Below are positions 11,154 to 18,405 of a DNA stretch of 36,765 bases, one piece after another. Location: contig JACDQI010000011.1 in assembly GCA_015657675.1 (NCBI GenBank), forward strand, positions 1 to 36,765. The letters are read 5' to 3'. Below the pieces are notes generated by a model. The model did not search any database. It was not told the origin of the DNA and saw only the letters and a list, made by a program, of their open reading frames with translations. The first letter of the stretch is position 1. Each line of letters starts with the position of its first letter. The DNA is from Devosia sp. Lineage in GTDB: Bacteria; Pseudomonadota; Alphaproteobacteria; Rhizobiales; Devosiaceae. The translations under genes and the position numbers were made by a program.

Positions 11154-11537
11154 ATGGATTTCAAAGGCGAAGTCGCCGGCCGTTATGTCCGGATCGTCGC
11201 GATCATCGCGCTGCTCCTCGGCCTTGCCGACGCAGCGCGGCTCCTGGGCGTCTCCTCCGGTTCCGTCAGTCCGCTGCAGACGCTGGGCACTGCCGGCTTT
11301 GTCTATCTGGCCATCTTCTGCCTGGCCCGACTGTTCGCCGCGGTCGGTCTCTGGATCCGCGCCAGCTGGGGCGCCGTGCTGCTGGTCGGCGCCACGGCGG
11401 TGGAAATGCTGCTCTATCTCATGGGCAATCCGGACGTGCAGATGGATGCTATCGGCTTTGCCATGCGGCTGGTTCTGCTGGTCGCCATCATCGTCGTCTT
11501 CGTGCTCTCCATCCGGATGCGCCGCGCCCACGACTAG
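11154..11537 (+). CDS. Small four-helix membrane protein, DUF6163-like
   Basis: A 127-residue protein starting MDFKGEVAGRYVRIVAIIA, with about four hydrophobic segments (residues about 12-30, 45-68, 72-92, 100-120) and a basic C-terminus RMRRAHD. I do not know a biochemical role. Its size, topology and place just upstream of ldtR resemble the DUF6163 family of Hyphomicrobiales; that family name is from memory and should be checked. ATG 11154 was chosen because it begins right before the first helix; the upstream open frame lies opposite the hemB start. It diverges from hemB by 130 bases. Confidence 0.7.
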   Translation: MDFKGEVAGRYVRIVAIIALLLGLADAARLLGVSSGSVSPLQTLGTAGFVYLAIFCLARLFAAVGLWIRASWGAVLLVGATAVEMLLYLMGNPDVQMDAIGFAMRLVLLVAIIVVFVLSIRMRRAHD

Positions 11538-11734
11538 CTGGGTGATCGCGCCGTAACGGCTTGGAAAGGTTACAATTTCCTCACTGCCTATAACCTCTTG
11601 TAAAGCCAAATTCGCGAACTTTTTCAGTAAGATAGTTTTAAGTGTGCGGCTTAAGGCGATCTTATTTGGACCGCCGTAGTTTGGCCCCATGAGACGCGAG
11701 AAAATCGCGCAGACGGAAAAACAGTGAGGCAGAA

Positions 11735-12244
11735 ATGGCTATCAAATCCAACGCAGCCGCGGTTGTGGCTGACGAAAAGCCGGCAGGGCTCAAGCCGCTT
11801 TATCTCGAAGCGGTCAGCCGTGTCGAACGGCTGCATCGCCGCCTGCTCGACCTGATCAAGGACGAGTTCGACCGCATGGGGTGGGACGACATCAACCCCG
11901 TCCAGGCGCTGCTGATGTTCAACATCGGCGACGCCGAGATGACCGCCGGTGAGCTCCGCTCGCGCGGCTATTATCTGGGCTCGAACGTCTCTTACAATCT
12001 CAAAAAGCTCGTCGAGACCGGCTACATCTTCCAGGAGCGCTCGCGCGCCGACCGCCGTTCGGTCCGCATCCGCCTCACCCCCAAGGGCGAGGAAGTGGCC
12101 GAAGTGATCGACGAACTCTACGATCGCCACCTCAAGTCCATCGATAAGGTCGGTGGCCTCGACGACGACACCTTCGAAGGCCTCAACAAGGCCCTCGGCC
12201 GCCTCGAACGCTTCTGGGTCGACCAGATCCTCTACAAGCTCTAG
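11735..12244 (+). CDS. ldtR: MarR-family transcriptional regulator LdtR
   Basis: A winged-helix MarR-type regulator of 169 residues. The core LKPLYLEAVSRVERLHRRLL is followed by INPVQALLMFNIGD, the recognition-helix region GELRSRGYYLGSNVSYNLKK, and the wing RSRADRRSVRIRLTPKGE. This closely matches what I recall of LdtR in Liberibacter and Rhizobiaceae, which activates an L,D-transpeptidase gene and affects osmotic tolerance and cell-wall crosslinking. Here the L,D-transpeptidase gene lies directly downstream, 311 bases away, which supports the assignment. The 197-base upstream region is AT-rich for this genome and may hold an autoregulatory site. A GAGG sequence lies just before the ATG. Confidence 0.85.
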   Translation: MAIKSNAAAVVADEKPAGLKPLYLEAVSRVERLHRRLLDLIKDEFDRMGWDDINPVQALLMFNIGDAEMTAGELRSRGYYLGSNVSYNLKKLVETGYIFQERSRADRRSVRIRLTPKGEEVAEVIDELYDRHLKSIDKVGGLDDDTFEGLNKALGRLERFWVDQILYKL

Positions 12245-12555
12245 GCCGCTCCTTTTCTGCCTTTCCGCCGATGTGGTGCCTGCCGGCGCCGCATCGGCCA
12301 AAGGCGTTTGTGGCATCTGCGCCACACCCCATTGCCAATCTCCGTCCCGGCGCGCCACATTTCTTATTTGTGCCGCAAATTTCGCTATTTCCTCAGTCTT
12401 GTACCCGGCGAACGCCACCGTTTGGGTACGACCCTTTCATAGTTTTTGCGTAGAACTGGTCGCGGTAGTTCACACCTGCTTGACCACGTTGTCGCCTTGA
12501 CATGTCGGGTGGTAGTGGAAGGCGCAATTCGGAATGACGGAAGCGAGTAGATCCT
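12245..12555. other. Intergenic region between ldtR and the L,D-transpeptidase gene
   Basis: This 311-base stretch has no convincing gene. Its first part holds a strong hairpin (12267-12298). The middle, about 12355-12445, is AT-richer than the genes and is the likely regulatory part for the transpeptidase. ATTTCCTCA at 12387-12395, followed by CTTGTA at 12398-12403, also occurs upstream of ldtR (11575-11583 and 11597-11602), a possible shared operator. No well-spaced -35/-10 pair stands out; TTGACA at 12497-12502 has no matching -10. Confidence 0.5.
12267..12298 (+). terminator. Strong GC-rich hairpin after ldtR
   Basis: The arms 12267-12280 and 12285-12298 pair over 14 base pairs, including two G-U pairs, around a four-base TGCC loop. 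The hairpin starts 23 bases after the ldtR stop. There is no T-run after it, so it may be a mRNA-stabilising or attenuating structure and not a classical intrinsic terminator. Confidence 0.45.
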
Positions 12556-13821
12556 ATGCGGCTTAGTCGGCGCACACTTCTTGGCTCAATGGCAGTAACT
12601 GGCGCTGCCCTCGCGATGCCGGCCATTGTCCGCGCGCAGGAAGAGGAGTCCATCTGGGATACCCTCACCCGCGGCCGCATGATGCGTGACACGGACAAGG
12701 ACGGCAACACCGCCACCGCCAACAGCCTTGTCGACACGATCGAGCCGATCCTCTCGTACGATACGGCCTACAACCTGCAGCTGGCCATCCAGAACCACGA
12801 ACAGTTCATCGCTGCCGGCGGCGTCTGGGAGCCGCCGACTCGCGAGACCTTCGGCCTCACTTTGGGCAAGAAGGGCAAGGCGGTTGCCGAGCTCAAGCGT
12901 CGCCTGATGACCAATGGCGACATGACCTTCGAAAAGCGCATCAACAGCCAGTTCGACGACAAGCTGGACGCCGCCGTGCGCGTCTTCCAGGCTCGCCATG
13001 GCTTGATTATCAACGGCCAGATCGACGAACCGACTTTCTACGCCTTGGGCGTGCCGGTCGAGTATCGCCTCAACCAGCTGCGTCTCAACGCTATGCGCAT
13101 TGAGCAGTGGGCCTCGGCCCTTTCCGATCGCTATGTCGTGGTGAACATTCCGGCCGCCAAGATCGAGGCCGTCGAAGGCGGGCAGGTGGTGCAGCGTCAC
13201 ATCGCCGTGGTCGGCAAGGTCGATCGCGCTACGCCGATCCTCAATTCCAAGGTCCACCAGGTCAAGTTCAACCCCTACTGGACGGTGCCCAAGAGCATCA
13301 TCGAGAAGGACCTGATCAAGTACATGAACGAGGATCCGGAATACCTGACCAAGTTCCGCATCCGCATCTTCGACGGCAAGGGCAACGAGCTGCAGCCGAC
13401 CGACATCGATTGGTCGACCACTGAGGCCGTCAAGTACACCTTCCGGCAGGACCCGGGTGCCGAGAACTCGATGGGCCACTGCAAGATCGACTTCTACAAC
13501 CCCTATGACGTCTACATGCACGATACCCCGCAGAAGGCGCTGTTCGGCGAGAACGCGCGCTTCCATTCCTCGGGCTGTGTCCGTTGCGAGGGCATCGACA
13601 GCCTCGCTTCGTGGCTGCTGCGCGACAATGGCGGCTGGGATCTGCCCACCGTCCAGGCCGCTTTCGAGGGTGGCCTGCGCGAGGACGTACCGCTCAAGGT
13701 GCAGGTGCCGATCCACACCACCTACATCACGGCCTGGGCCAACCGTCAGGGTACCGTCAGCTTCCGCGACGACGTGTACAACTTCGACGCGCAGGGCACC
13801 GTGAACTTCTCCCAGGGCTAA
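12556..13821 (+). CDS. YkuD-family L,D-transpeptidase with peptidoglycan-binding domain
   Basis: Exported enzyme that forms 3-3 crosslinks in peptidoglycan or ties proteins to it. The 421-residue protein starts with a twin-arginine-type signal (MRLSRRTLLGSMAVTGAALA, cleavage probably after VRAQ). A PG_binding_1-like domain follows at about residues 90-165 (KAVAELKRRLMTNGDM, FDDKLDAAVRVFQARHGL). The YkuD domain runs from about residue 190 and holds the catalytic motif HSSGCVRC (His337, Cys341, Arg343). This is the likely target of the upstream LdtR regulator, the equivalent of LdtP. The start codon begins the signal peptide; the signal could also use the Sec pathway. Confidence 0.9.
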   Translation: MRLSRRTLLGSMAVTGAALAMPAIVRAQEEESIWDTLTRGRMMRDTDKDGNTATANSLVDTIEPILSYDTAYNLQLAIQNHEQFIAAGGVWEPPTRETFGLTLGKKGKAVAELKRRLMTNGDMTFEKRINSQFDDKLDAAVRVFQARHGLIINGQIDEPTFYALGVPVEYRLNQLRLNAMRIEQWASALSDRYVVVNIPAAKIEAVEGGQVVQRHIAVVGKVDRATPILNSKVHQVKFNPYWTVPKSIIEKDLIKYMNEDPEYLTKFRIRIFDGKGNELQPTDIDWSTTEAVKYTFRQDPGAENSMGHCKIDFYNPYDVYMHDTPQKALFGENARFHSSGCVRCEGIDSLASWLLRDNGGWDLPTVQAAFEGGLREDVPLKVQVPIHTTYITAWANRQGTVSFRDDVYNFDAQGTVNFSQG

Positions 13822-13826
13822 GGTCG

Positions 13827-14048
13827 ATGACCGGTGGCGCGACGTCTACCGGTCAGGTCTTTTTCGAGTTCACGCAAGTGGGCTCGCAGATGCGCGTGGC
13901 CGCGATCGATGCGGCCACCAGCATCGAAATAGTGCTGATTGCACCGCTCACGGCCTCACGCGCACATATGCAGAGTCTGGCGCTCGCCAAGCTCCGGCGC
14001 CGCCTCGCCGCCGAACCCCCACCCGAACCACCGCGTCGCCTGTTCTAG
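13827..14048 (+). CDS. Small conserved protein, DUF6898-like
   Basis: A 73-residue protein beginning five bases after the L,D-transpeptidase stop. The core QVFFEFTQVGSQMRVAAIDA, followed by SIEIVLIAPL and LALAKLRRRLA, looks like a small conserved alphaproteobacterial family that I recall as DUF6898; its function is unknown. No signal or membrane segment is seen, and the C-terminus is Pro/Arg rich. Close spacing suggests co-transcription with the transpeptidase gene. The main doubt is the family name, not whether the gene is real. Confidence 0.65.
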   Translation: MTGGATSTGQVFFEFTQVGSQMRVAAIDAATSIEIVLIAPLTASRAHMQSLALAKLRRRLAAEPPPEPPRRLF

Positions 14049-14122
14049 GGATGAGCCCGCCTGACGACTTAGTTCGACAGGCTCACCAAGAGGTCACTCG
14101 ACAAGTTGCGATAAGCTCAGTT

Positions 14123-14155
14123 GCCCTCATCCTGAGCGCGTCGAAGGACGAGGGC
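14123..14155. repeat. Short palindromic repeat (CCTCATCCTGAG...GGACGAGG type)
   Basis: Arms 14123-14133 and 14145-14155 are complementary over 11 bases with one mismatch. The sequence resembles the dispersed intergenic element with CTCATCCTGAGC and TCGAAGGACGAGG found in many alphaproteobacterial genomes. A related fragment, TTCGACAGGCTCACC, lies at 14073-14087. It sits between two converging genes and could also fold as a transcription stop. Confidence 0.6.
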
Positions 14156-14170
14156 GTGAGCAGGGGAGCC

Positions 14171-14473
14171 TTAGAGCCCGCAGCGCTTGGTCTTGCCGCC
14201 AAACGTCACATAGGTATCGGTCACCGAGTTGTAGGACTTGAACCGCGCCGCGCAGCGGCTCTTGTGATCGGCGCTGAGGTCGAGCCCGCCGTTGAACCGC
14301 ATCTTGCCGATCCGCACGCTGTCATGCGCGGAAACGCCGTTTGAGGTCACGCTCCGGTTGGTCTGCAGGCCCAGCCAGGGCGTCGAGAAACCCCAGTTGA
14401 ACGAGGCGGCCGCCGCAGGCGGTACCGCTAGTCCAAGTGCCAGAGTGGCAGTGGCGATGGCAATACGCTTCAT
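14171..14473 (-). CDS. BA14K-like secreted protein
   Basis: A 100-residue protein with a signal peptide (MKRIAIATATLALGLAVPPA, cleavage after AAA) and a small mature domain ending CAARFKSYNSVTDTYVTFGG then KTKRCGL. The CAARFKSY...T-Y pattern with a later cysteine matches the BA14K family, small secreted or surface proteins first described in Brucella as immunoreactive and lectin-like. Start ATG 14473 begins the signal and has GGAGAG about five bases upstream; the longer upstream frame is not signal-like. It diverges from the glyA leader. The role in this organism is unknown. Confidence 0.75.
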   Translation of the reverse strand: MKRIAIATATLALGLAVPPAAAASFNWGFSTPWLGLQTNRSVTSNGVSAHDSVRIGKMRFNGGLDLSADHKSRCAARFKSYNSVTDTYVTFGGKTKRCGL

Positions 14474-14607
14474 CTGTTCTCTCCGTGTGATGCGACAGTT
14501 CGCGCCTGCAACGGCGCGAGGGGCCCAAGGGTTGCTGCGCCCACTGGCGCGACAAGATTGCGCGCAAGTCCCCCTTTTCCTCAAACCCAGAGTAAGCCAT
14601 ATTCACG

Positions 14608-14682
14608 GCGTTCGCGCGACTGGCGAGAAAGATGGGCAACCATCGGGGAACGCGAACCACAGCACGCCGCTCGCCTGGGCAC
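14608..14682 (+). ncRNA. ZTP (ZMP) riboswitch, pfl motif, upstream of glyA
   Basis: Paired element P1 is GTTCGCG (14610-14616) with CGCGAAC (14651-14657), a perfect seven-base stem. Within it lie CGACTGGCG (14617-14625), stem P2 GATGG/CCATC (14631-14635 with 14640-14644) closed by a GCAA loop, and the GGGGA joining strand (14645-14649). The 3' domain ends in CGCCTGGGCA (14672-14681). These are the conserved blocks of the pfl motif, which senses the purine intermediate ZMP/ZTP as a sign of low 10-formyl-tetrahydrofolate. Its place ahead of glyA, which makes 5,10-methylene-tetrahydrofolate, fits. Identification is by eye from the known consensus; no covariance model was run. Confidence 0.85.
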
Positions 14683-14707
14683 CCACACATTGACCACGGG
14701 AGCCCCC

Positions 14708-14836
14708 ATGCCTTCACACAAGGCCTTGAACCAGACTGTCAGCTTCATCATCCGGCCTTGGAATCGCGCGCCTCTGCGTGATAACGCAACGGCCACATCC
14801 ATTCCCGCGTACTCTTGCGAGGTCATCGTCCCATGA
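14708..14836 (+). CDS. Possible 42-residue leader ORF between the ZTP aptamer and glyA
   Basis: An ATG at 14708 lies 27 bases after the aptamer and is preceded by GGGAG at 14698-14702, a well-spaced ribosome binding site. The frame ([20 protein letters not shown]...) ends in TGA at 14834-14836, overlapping the glyA start as ATGA. That arrangement suggests translational coupling, with the riboswitch acting on the leader ribosome binding site. The peptide has no recognised domain, and the frame is open upstream of this ATG, so the ORF could be chance. GlyA also has its own weak GAGG at 14819-14822. Confidence 0.35.
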   Translation: MPSHKALNQTVSFIIRPWNRAPLRDNATATSIPAYSCEVIVP

Positions 14837-16138
14837 GCGCCGCAACTTCCTCCTCGCTGTTCCCGAAGTTCTTCTCCGACAACCTGCTGCAAAGCGATCC
14901 CGAGATCGCCGAGGCCATCAAGCTTGAGCTCGGCCGACAGCAGCATGAGATCGAACTGATCGCCTCGGAAAACATCGTCTCCCGCGCCGTTCTCGAGGCG
15001 CAGGGCTCGATCATGACCAACAAGTACGCCGAGGGCTATCCGGGCAAGCGCTACTATGGCGGCTGCCAGTTCGTCGACATCGCCGAAAACCCTTGCCATT
15101 GAGCGCGCCAAGCAGCTGTTCGGCGCCGGCTTTGTCAACGTGCAGCCCAATTCCGGCTCGCAGATGAATCAGGCCGTGTTCCTGGCGTTGCTGCAACCGG
15201 GCGATACCTTCATGGGTCTCGACCTGAATTCGGGCGGCCACCTGACCCACGGCTCACCGGTCAACATGTCCGGCAAGTGGTTCAAGGTCGTCTCCTATGG
15301 CGTCCGTCAGGACGACCATCTGCTCGATATGGAAGACATCGCCAAGAAGGCCCGCGAGCATAAGCCCAAGCTGATCGTCGCCGGTGGCACTGCCTATTCC
15401 CGCGTCTGGGACTGGGCCCGGTTCCGCGAGATCGCCGATGAAGTCGGCGCTTACCTCATGGTCGACATGGCCCATATCGCCGGGCTCGTTGCCGGTGGCG
15501 CGCATCCTTCACCGGTGCCGCACGCCCATGTGGTCACCACCACCACCCATAAGTCGCTGCGCGGCCCGCGTGGCGGCATGATCATGACCAATGACGAGGA
15601 ACTGGCCAAGAAGATCAACTCGGCCGTGTTCCCCGGCCTGCAGGGCGGCCCGTTGATGCATGTCATTGCCGCCAAGGCCGTTGCCTTCAAGGAAGCGCTG
15701 CAGCCCGCCTTCAAGACCTATGCCCACCAGGTTGTCGCCAACGCCCGGGCTCTCGCCGCCTCGCTCAAGGAAGAGGGGCTCGATGTCGTCTCCGGTGGCA
15801 CCGACAACCACCTGATGCTGGTCGACCTCCGTCCCAAGAATGCCACCGGCAAGCGGGCAGAGCAGGGGCTGGGCCGCGCTTACATCACCTGCAACAAAAA
15901 CGGCATCCCGTTCGACCCCGAAAAGCCCTTCGTTACCTCGGGCATCCGGCTGGGAACTCCCGCCGGCACCACCCGCGGTTTCGGCGAAGCCGAATACCGG
16001 CAGATCGGCAAGCTCATCGTTGAAGTGCTCGATGGCCTGCGCGAAGCCAATTCCGACGAGGGCAACGCCGTCGTCGAAGCCCGCGTGCGTGACAAGGTCG
16101 TGGCGCTCACCAGCCGCTTCCCGATCTACGAGAACTGA
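14833..16138 (+). CDS. glyA: Serine hydroxymethyltransferase (frameshifted at 15090-15092)
   Basis: PLP enzyme that interconverts serine and glycine and charges tetrahydrofolate with a one-carbon unit. The first frame starts [20 protein letters not shown] and contains [20 protein letters not shown] and [15 protein letters not shown]. After FVDIAEN it breaks and stops at 15102. The second frame continues [20 protein letters not shown], holds the PLP lysine in [14 protein letters not shown], and ends at 16138. Removing one C from the CCC at 15090-15092 gives an intact 434-residue GlyA. The gene is central to metabolism, so this is most likely a sequence error. It is led by a ZTP riboswitch and followed three bases later by nrdR. 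Confidence 0.95.
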
Positions 16139-16141
16139 ACC

Positions 16142-16624
16142 ATGCGGTGCCCTTACTGCGGAAATGACGACACGCAGGTCAAGGACAGCCGGCCGACCGA
16201 CGATTCCAGTGCCATCCGCCGCCGGCGCATTTGCAGCGCCTGCGGCGGCCGCTTCACCACCTTCGAGCGCGTGCAGCTGCGCGAACTCCTGGTGGTCAAG
16301 AAGTCGGGCCGCAAGGTACCGTTCGATCGCGACAAGCTCGCCCGTTCGGTTAACACCGCATTGCGCAAGCGCGATGTCGATGCCGAACGCGTCGATCGCA
16401 TGATCTCGGGCGTCGTCCGTCAGCTCGAGAGCCTCGGCGACACCGAAGTCACCTCCGACCAGATCGGCCAGCTCATCATGGAGGGGCTCAAGAGCCTCGA
16501 CGATGTCGCTTTCGTCCGCTTCGCGTCGGTCTACAAGAACTTCTCCGCCGCCGAGGACTTCAGCTCTTTCCTCCGCACGCTGGCGGACGAGGGGCGCACC
16601 CCGAGCCTGGACGAAGACGATTGA
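16142..16624 (+). CDS. nrdR: Transcriptional repressor NrdR
   Basis: Represses ribonucleotide reductase genes when dATP/ATP balance is high. The 160-residue protein has an N-terminal zinc ribbon ([18 protein letters not shown], then CSACGGRF: Cys3, Cys6, Cys31, Cys34). An ATP-cone follows ([20 protein letters not shown]). It is the standard length with a short acidic tail. It starts three bases after glyA, and its stop overlaps the TTG start of the RibD-like gene. The glyA-nrdR-ribD order is common in Hyphomicrobiales. Confidence 0.96.
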   Translation: MRCPYCGNDDTQVKDSRPTDDSSAIRRRRICSACGGRFTTFERVQLRELLVVKKSGRKVPFDRDKLARSVNTALRKRDVDAERVDRMISGVVRQLESLGDTEVTSDQIGQLIMEGLKSLDDVAFVRFASVYKNFSAAEDFSSFLRTLADEGRTPSLDEDD

Positions 16625-17715
16625 CCCAGCTCTCCGGGCCGGATCGCCGCTGGCTTGATGCCGCCGCGCGACTCGCCCGGTCTGCGCTCGGCGCCAGTCC
16701 CGGCCACCTGCCGGCTGCTGCACTGGTCGTCGATGAAGAGCTGCAATTGCTGTTCGGCCGCGGTATCACCGGCCGCACTGTCCCCTTCGCCGAACCCCAG
16801 GCGGTGGAAGAGGCCCGCGGCACCGCCCGCGGCCGCACTCTCTACACCACGCTAGAACCCACCAGCCTCTGGGGACGCACACCGCCCAGCACCGAGGCCA
16901 TCATCAAGGCCAAGCTTGCCCGGGTTGTCATCGGCTGCGCCAATCCCGATCACAGTCAGTCGGGGCAGGGCATCGTTCGCCTTCGCAGTGCGGGAATCGA
17001 TGTGCTGCTCGCCGAGCACGAGCCATCACATCGGCTTTATGCGGCCGACCGGCTGACCTTTGCCAAGAACCGACCCTTCGTCACCGGAAAATTGCTCGTC
17101 TCCAGGGACGGCATGATTGGCCGTTCCGACACAAAGAATGCGGTGCCTGGCGGACCCCAGGCGCAGCGCTTTGTCGAGATGCTCCGCGCCACCTCCGACG
17201 GCACCATGATCGGCGCCCAGGCCGCTAAAGTCGACGACCCAAAGCTCTTCGTCCGCATCAAGGGGCTCGACACCCGAATCTATCAGCGCTTCGTCGTAGT
17301 GGGGGCGCGCGGCGTCGACACGGAGTTGAATCTGATTGCCGGCGTCTCCGGCCATCCCACTGCAATCATTTCGGTTTCCGAGCGCGAGTTCGACGTACCG
17401 GACGCCGTCGACATCATCGTCACCGATGGTCGCAACGGTCGTCCGGACCTCAGCCGGGCGATGGCGGCGATCACCGCCCGCGGCGTCGTCAATCTTCTTG
17501 TCGAAGGCGGCGCCAAGCTGATCGAGGGCGTCATCGCCGCCGAACTGATGGACCGTTTTCACCTCATCCAGACCGACTCGGTCACCGGTCGTGGCGGCAT
17601 TCCCGCCACCATGCTGGGCGGCATCGACGGTCGCCTGCGCGCCGCCGGCCTCGTCGAGGTTGACCAGCGGACGCTGGGGCCCGATAAGCTCCGCACGTTC
17701 GAACGCGAGAGATGA
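16621..17715 (+). CDS. ribD: RibD-like protein with degenerate deaminase domain
   Basis: RibD normally performs deamination and then reduction in riboflavin synthesis. This 364-residue protein has both domain outlines, the deaminase at about residues 10-135 and the reductase from about 150. The deaminase zinc site is lost: the HAE histidine is Phe56 (PFAEPQAV, Glu58 kept), and the two cysteines of PCCHHGRTPPC are Thr81 and Ser90 ([12 protein letters not shown]). The SPNP motif is SPGH. The reductase keeps [20 protein letters not shown] and LLVEGGAKL but is divergent elsewhere. It probably cannot deaminate; it may be reductase-only or repurposed. TTG 16621 overlaps the nrdR stop. ribE and ribH, often next in related genomes, are absent; nusB follows 13 bases on. 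Confidence 0.8.
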   Translation: MTQLSGPDRRWLDAAARLARSALGASPGHLPAAALVVDEELQLLFGRGITGRTVPFAEPQAVEEARGTARGRTLYTTLEPTSLWGRTPPSTEAIIKAKLARVVIGCANPDHSQSGQGIVRLRSAGIDVLLAEHEPSHRLYAADRLTFAKNRPFVTGKLLVSRDGMIGRSDTKNAVPGGPQAQRFVEMLRATSDGTMIGAQAAKVDDPKLFVRIKGLDTRIYQRFVVVGARGVDTELNLIAGVSGHPTAIISVSEREFDVPDAVDIIVTDGRNGRPDLSRAMAAITARGVVNLLVEGGAKLIEGVIAAELMDRFHLIQTDSVTGRGGIPATMLGGIDGRLRAAGLVEVDQRTLGPDKLRTFERER

Positions 17716-17728
17716 TCGGGACTGGATA

Positions 17729-18331
17729 ATGGCCGAGACATTGAAACCCAAATCGGCAATCACGTCCGTGAAACCTGCCGCCGGCAAGCCCAAGTCCGCC
17801 AAGACCAAGGCTCCCGGCTCCAACGACAAAAAGCCGAAGGCCAAACCGCAGCTGCCCCGGCCGGCCCATGCCTCTGACGGTAAGACCGCCAACCAGCGCG
17901 GCGCCGCTCGCCTTGCCGCCGTGCAGGCGCTCTACCAGATGGAAGTCGGCCACCAGTCGCTTGAAGATACGCTGAGCCAGTTCAGCGCCTTTCACCTCGG
18001 CCGCGAGATCGAAGGCGAGCAATATCTGCCCGCCGATGCCGATTTCTTCCGCCAGATCGTCGGCGGTGTGGTCAAGAACCAGCTGCAGATCGATCCGGCG
18101 ATCGACGCGGCACTTACCGATGACTGGCCGGTCGGCCGCATCGACGCGACCCTGCGCGCCATCCTGCGCTGCGCCGCCTTCGAACTATTGCGCCGTCAGG
18201 ACATTCCGCCCGGCGTCGTCATCACCGAGTATGTCGACGTCGCCAAGGCCTTCTACGAAGACGACGCCCCGGCGCTGGTCAACGGCGTGCTGGACGCCAT
18301 CTCGAAAACCGTGGTGCGCGACAAGCCCTGA
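17729..18331 (+). CDS. nusB: Transcription antitermination protein NusB
   Basis: NusB joins NusE (S10) on boxA RNA in antitermination of rRNA transcription. The 200-residue protein has the helical NusB fold: AARLAAVQALYQMEVGHQSL, then VDWPVGRID-like DDWPVGRIDATLRAILRCAA, then ITEYVDVAKAFYEDDAPALV and NGVLDAI. An unusual Lys/Pro/Ala-rich tail of about 55 residues precedes the domain; it is in frame from ATG 17729 with no better start inside. It closes the glyA-nrdR-ribD-nusB run. thiL, which often follows in rhizobia, is not here. Confidence 0.93.
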   Translation: MAETLKPKSAITSVKPAAGKPKSAKTKAPGSNDKKPKAKPQLPRPAHASDGKTANQRGAARLAAVQALYQMEVGHQSLEDTLSQFSAFHLGREIEGEQYLPADADFFRQIVGGVVKNQLQIDPAIDAALTDDWPVGRIDATLRAILRCAAFELLRRQDIPPGVVITEYVDVAKAFYEDDAPALVNGVLDAISKTVVRDKP

Positions 18332-18340
18332 CCTGTGGGT

Positions 18341-18354
18341 TTGACCTCGGTCAA
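18341..18354. promoter_or_regulatory. FNR/FixK-like palindrome upstream of the MFS gene
   Basis: TTGACCTCGGTCAA is a palindrome with six-base arms and a two-base centre. It fits the relaxed FNR/FixK consensus TTGA-N6-TCAA, with C/G in place of the T/A of the canonical anaerobox. Its centre is about 58 bases before the MFS start codon. A weak -10-like TACGCT lies at 18371-18376. It could also be a site for another dimeric regulator, or chance. Confidence 0.35.
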
Positions 18355-18405
18355 GGCGTCAGTCTCAGCGTACGCTAGACGAGCAGGCAAGTAAGGAACG
18401 CGTCC

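Noticed and set aside
12497-12502. TTGACA as the -35 box of the transpeptidase gene
   Set aside because: No -10-like hexamer at 16-18 bases downstream.
15056-16138. GlyA starting at 15056 as an independent gene
   Set aside because: The preceding frame carries the missing N-terminal GlyA motifs and joins exactly at a CCC run; it is one broken gene.
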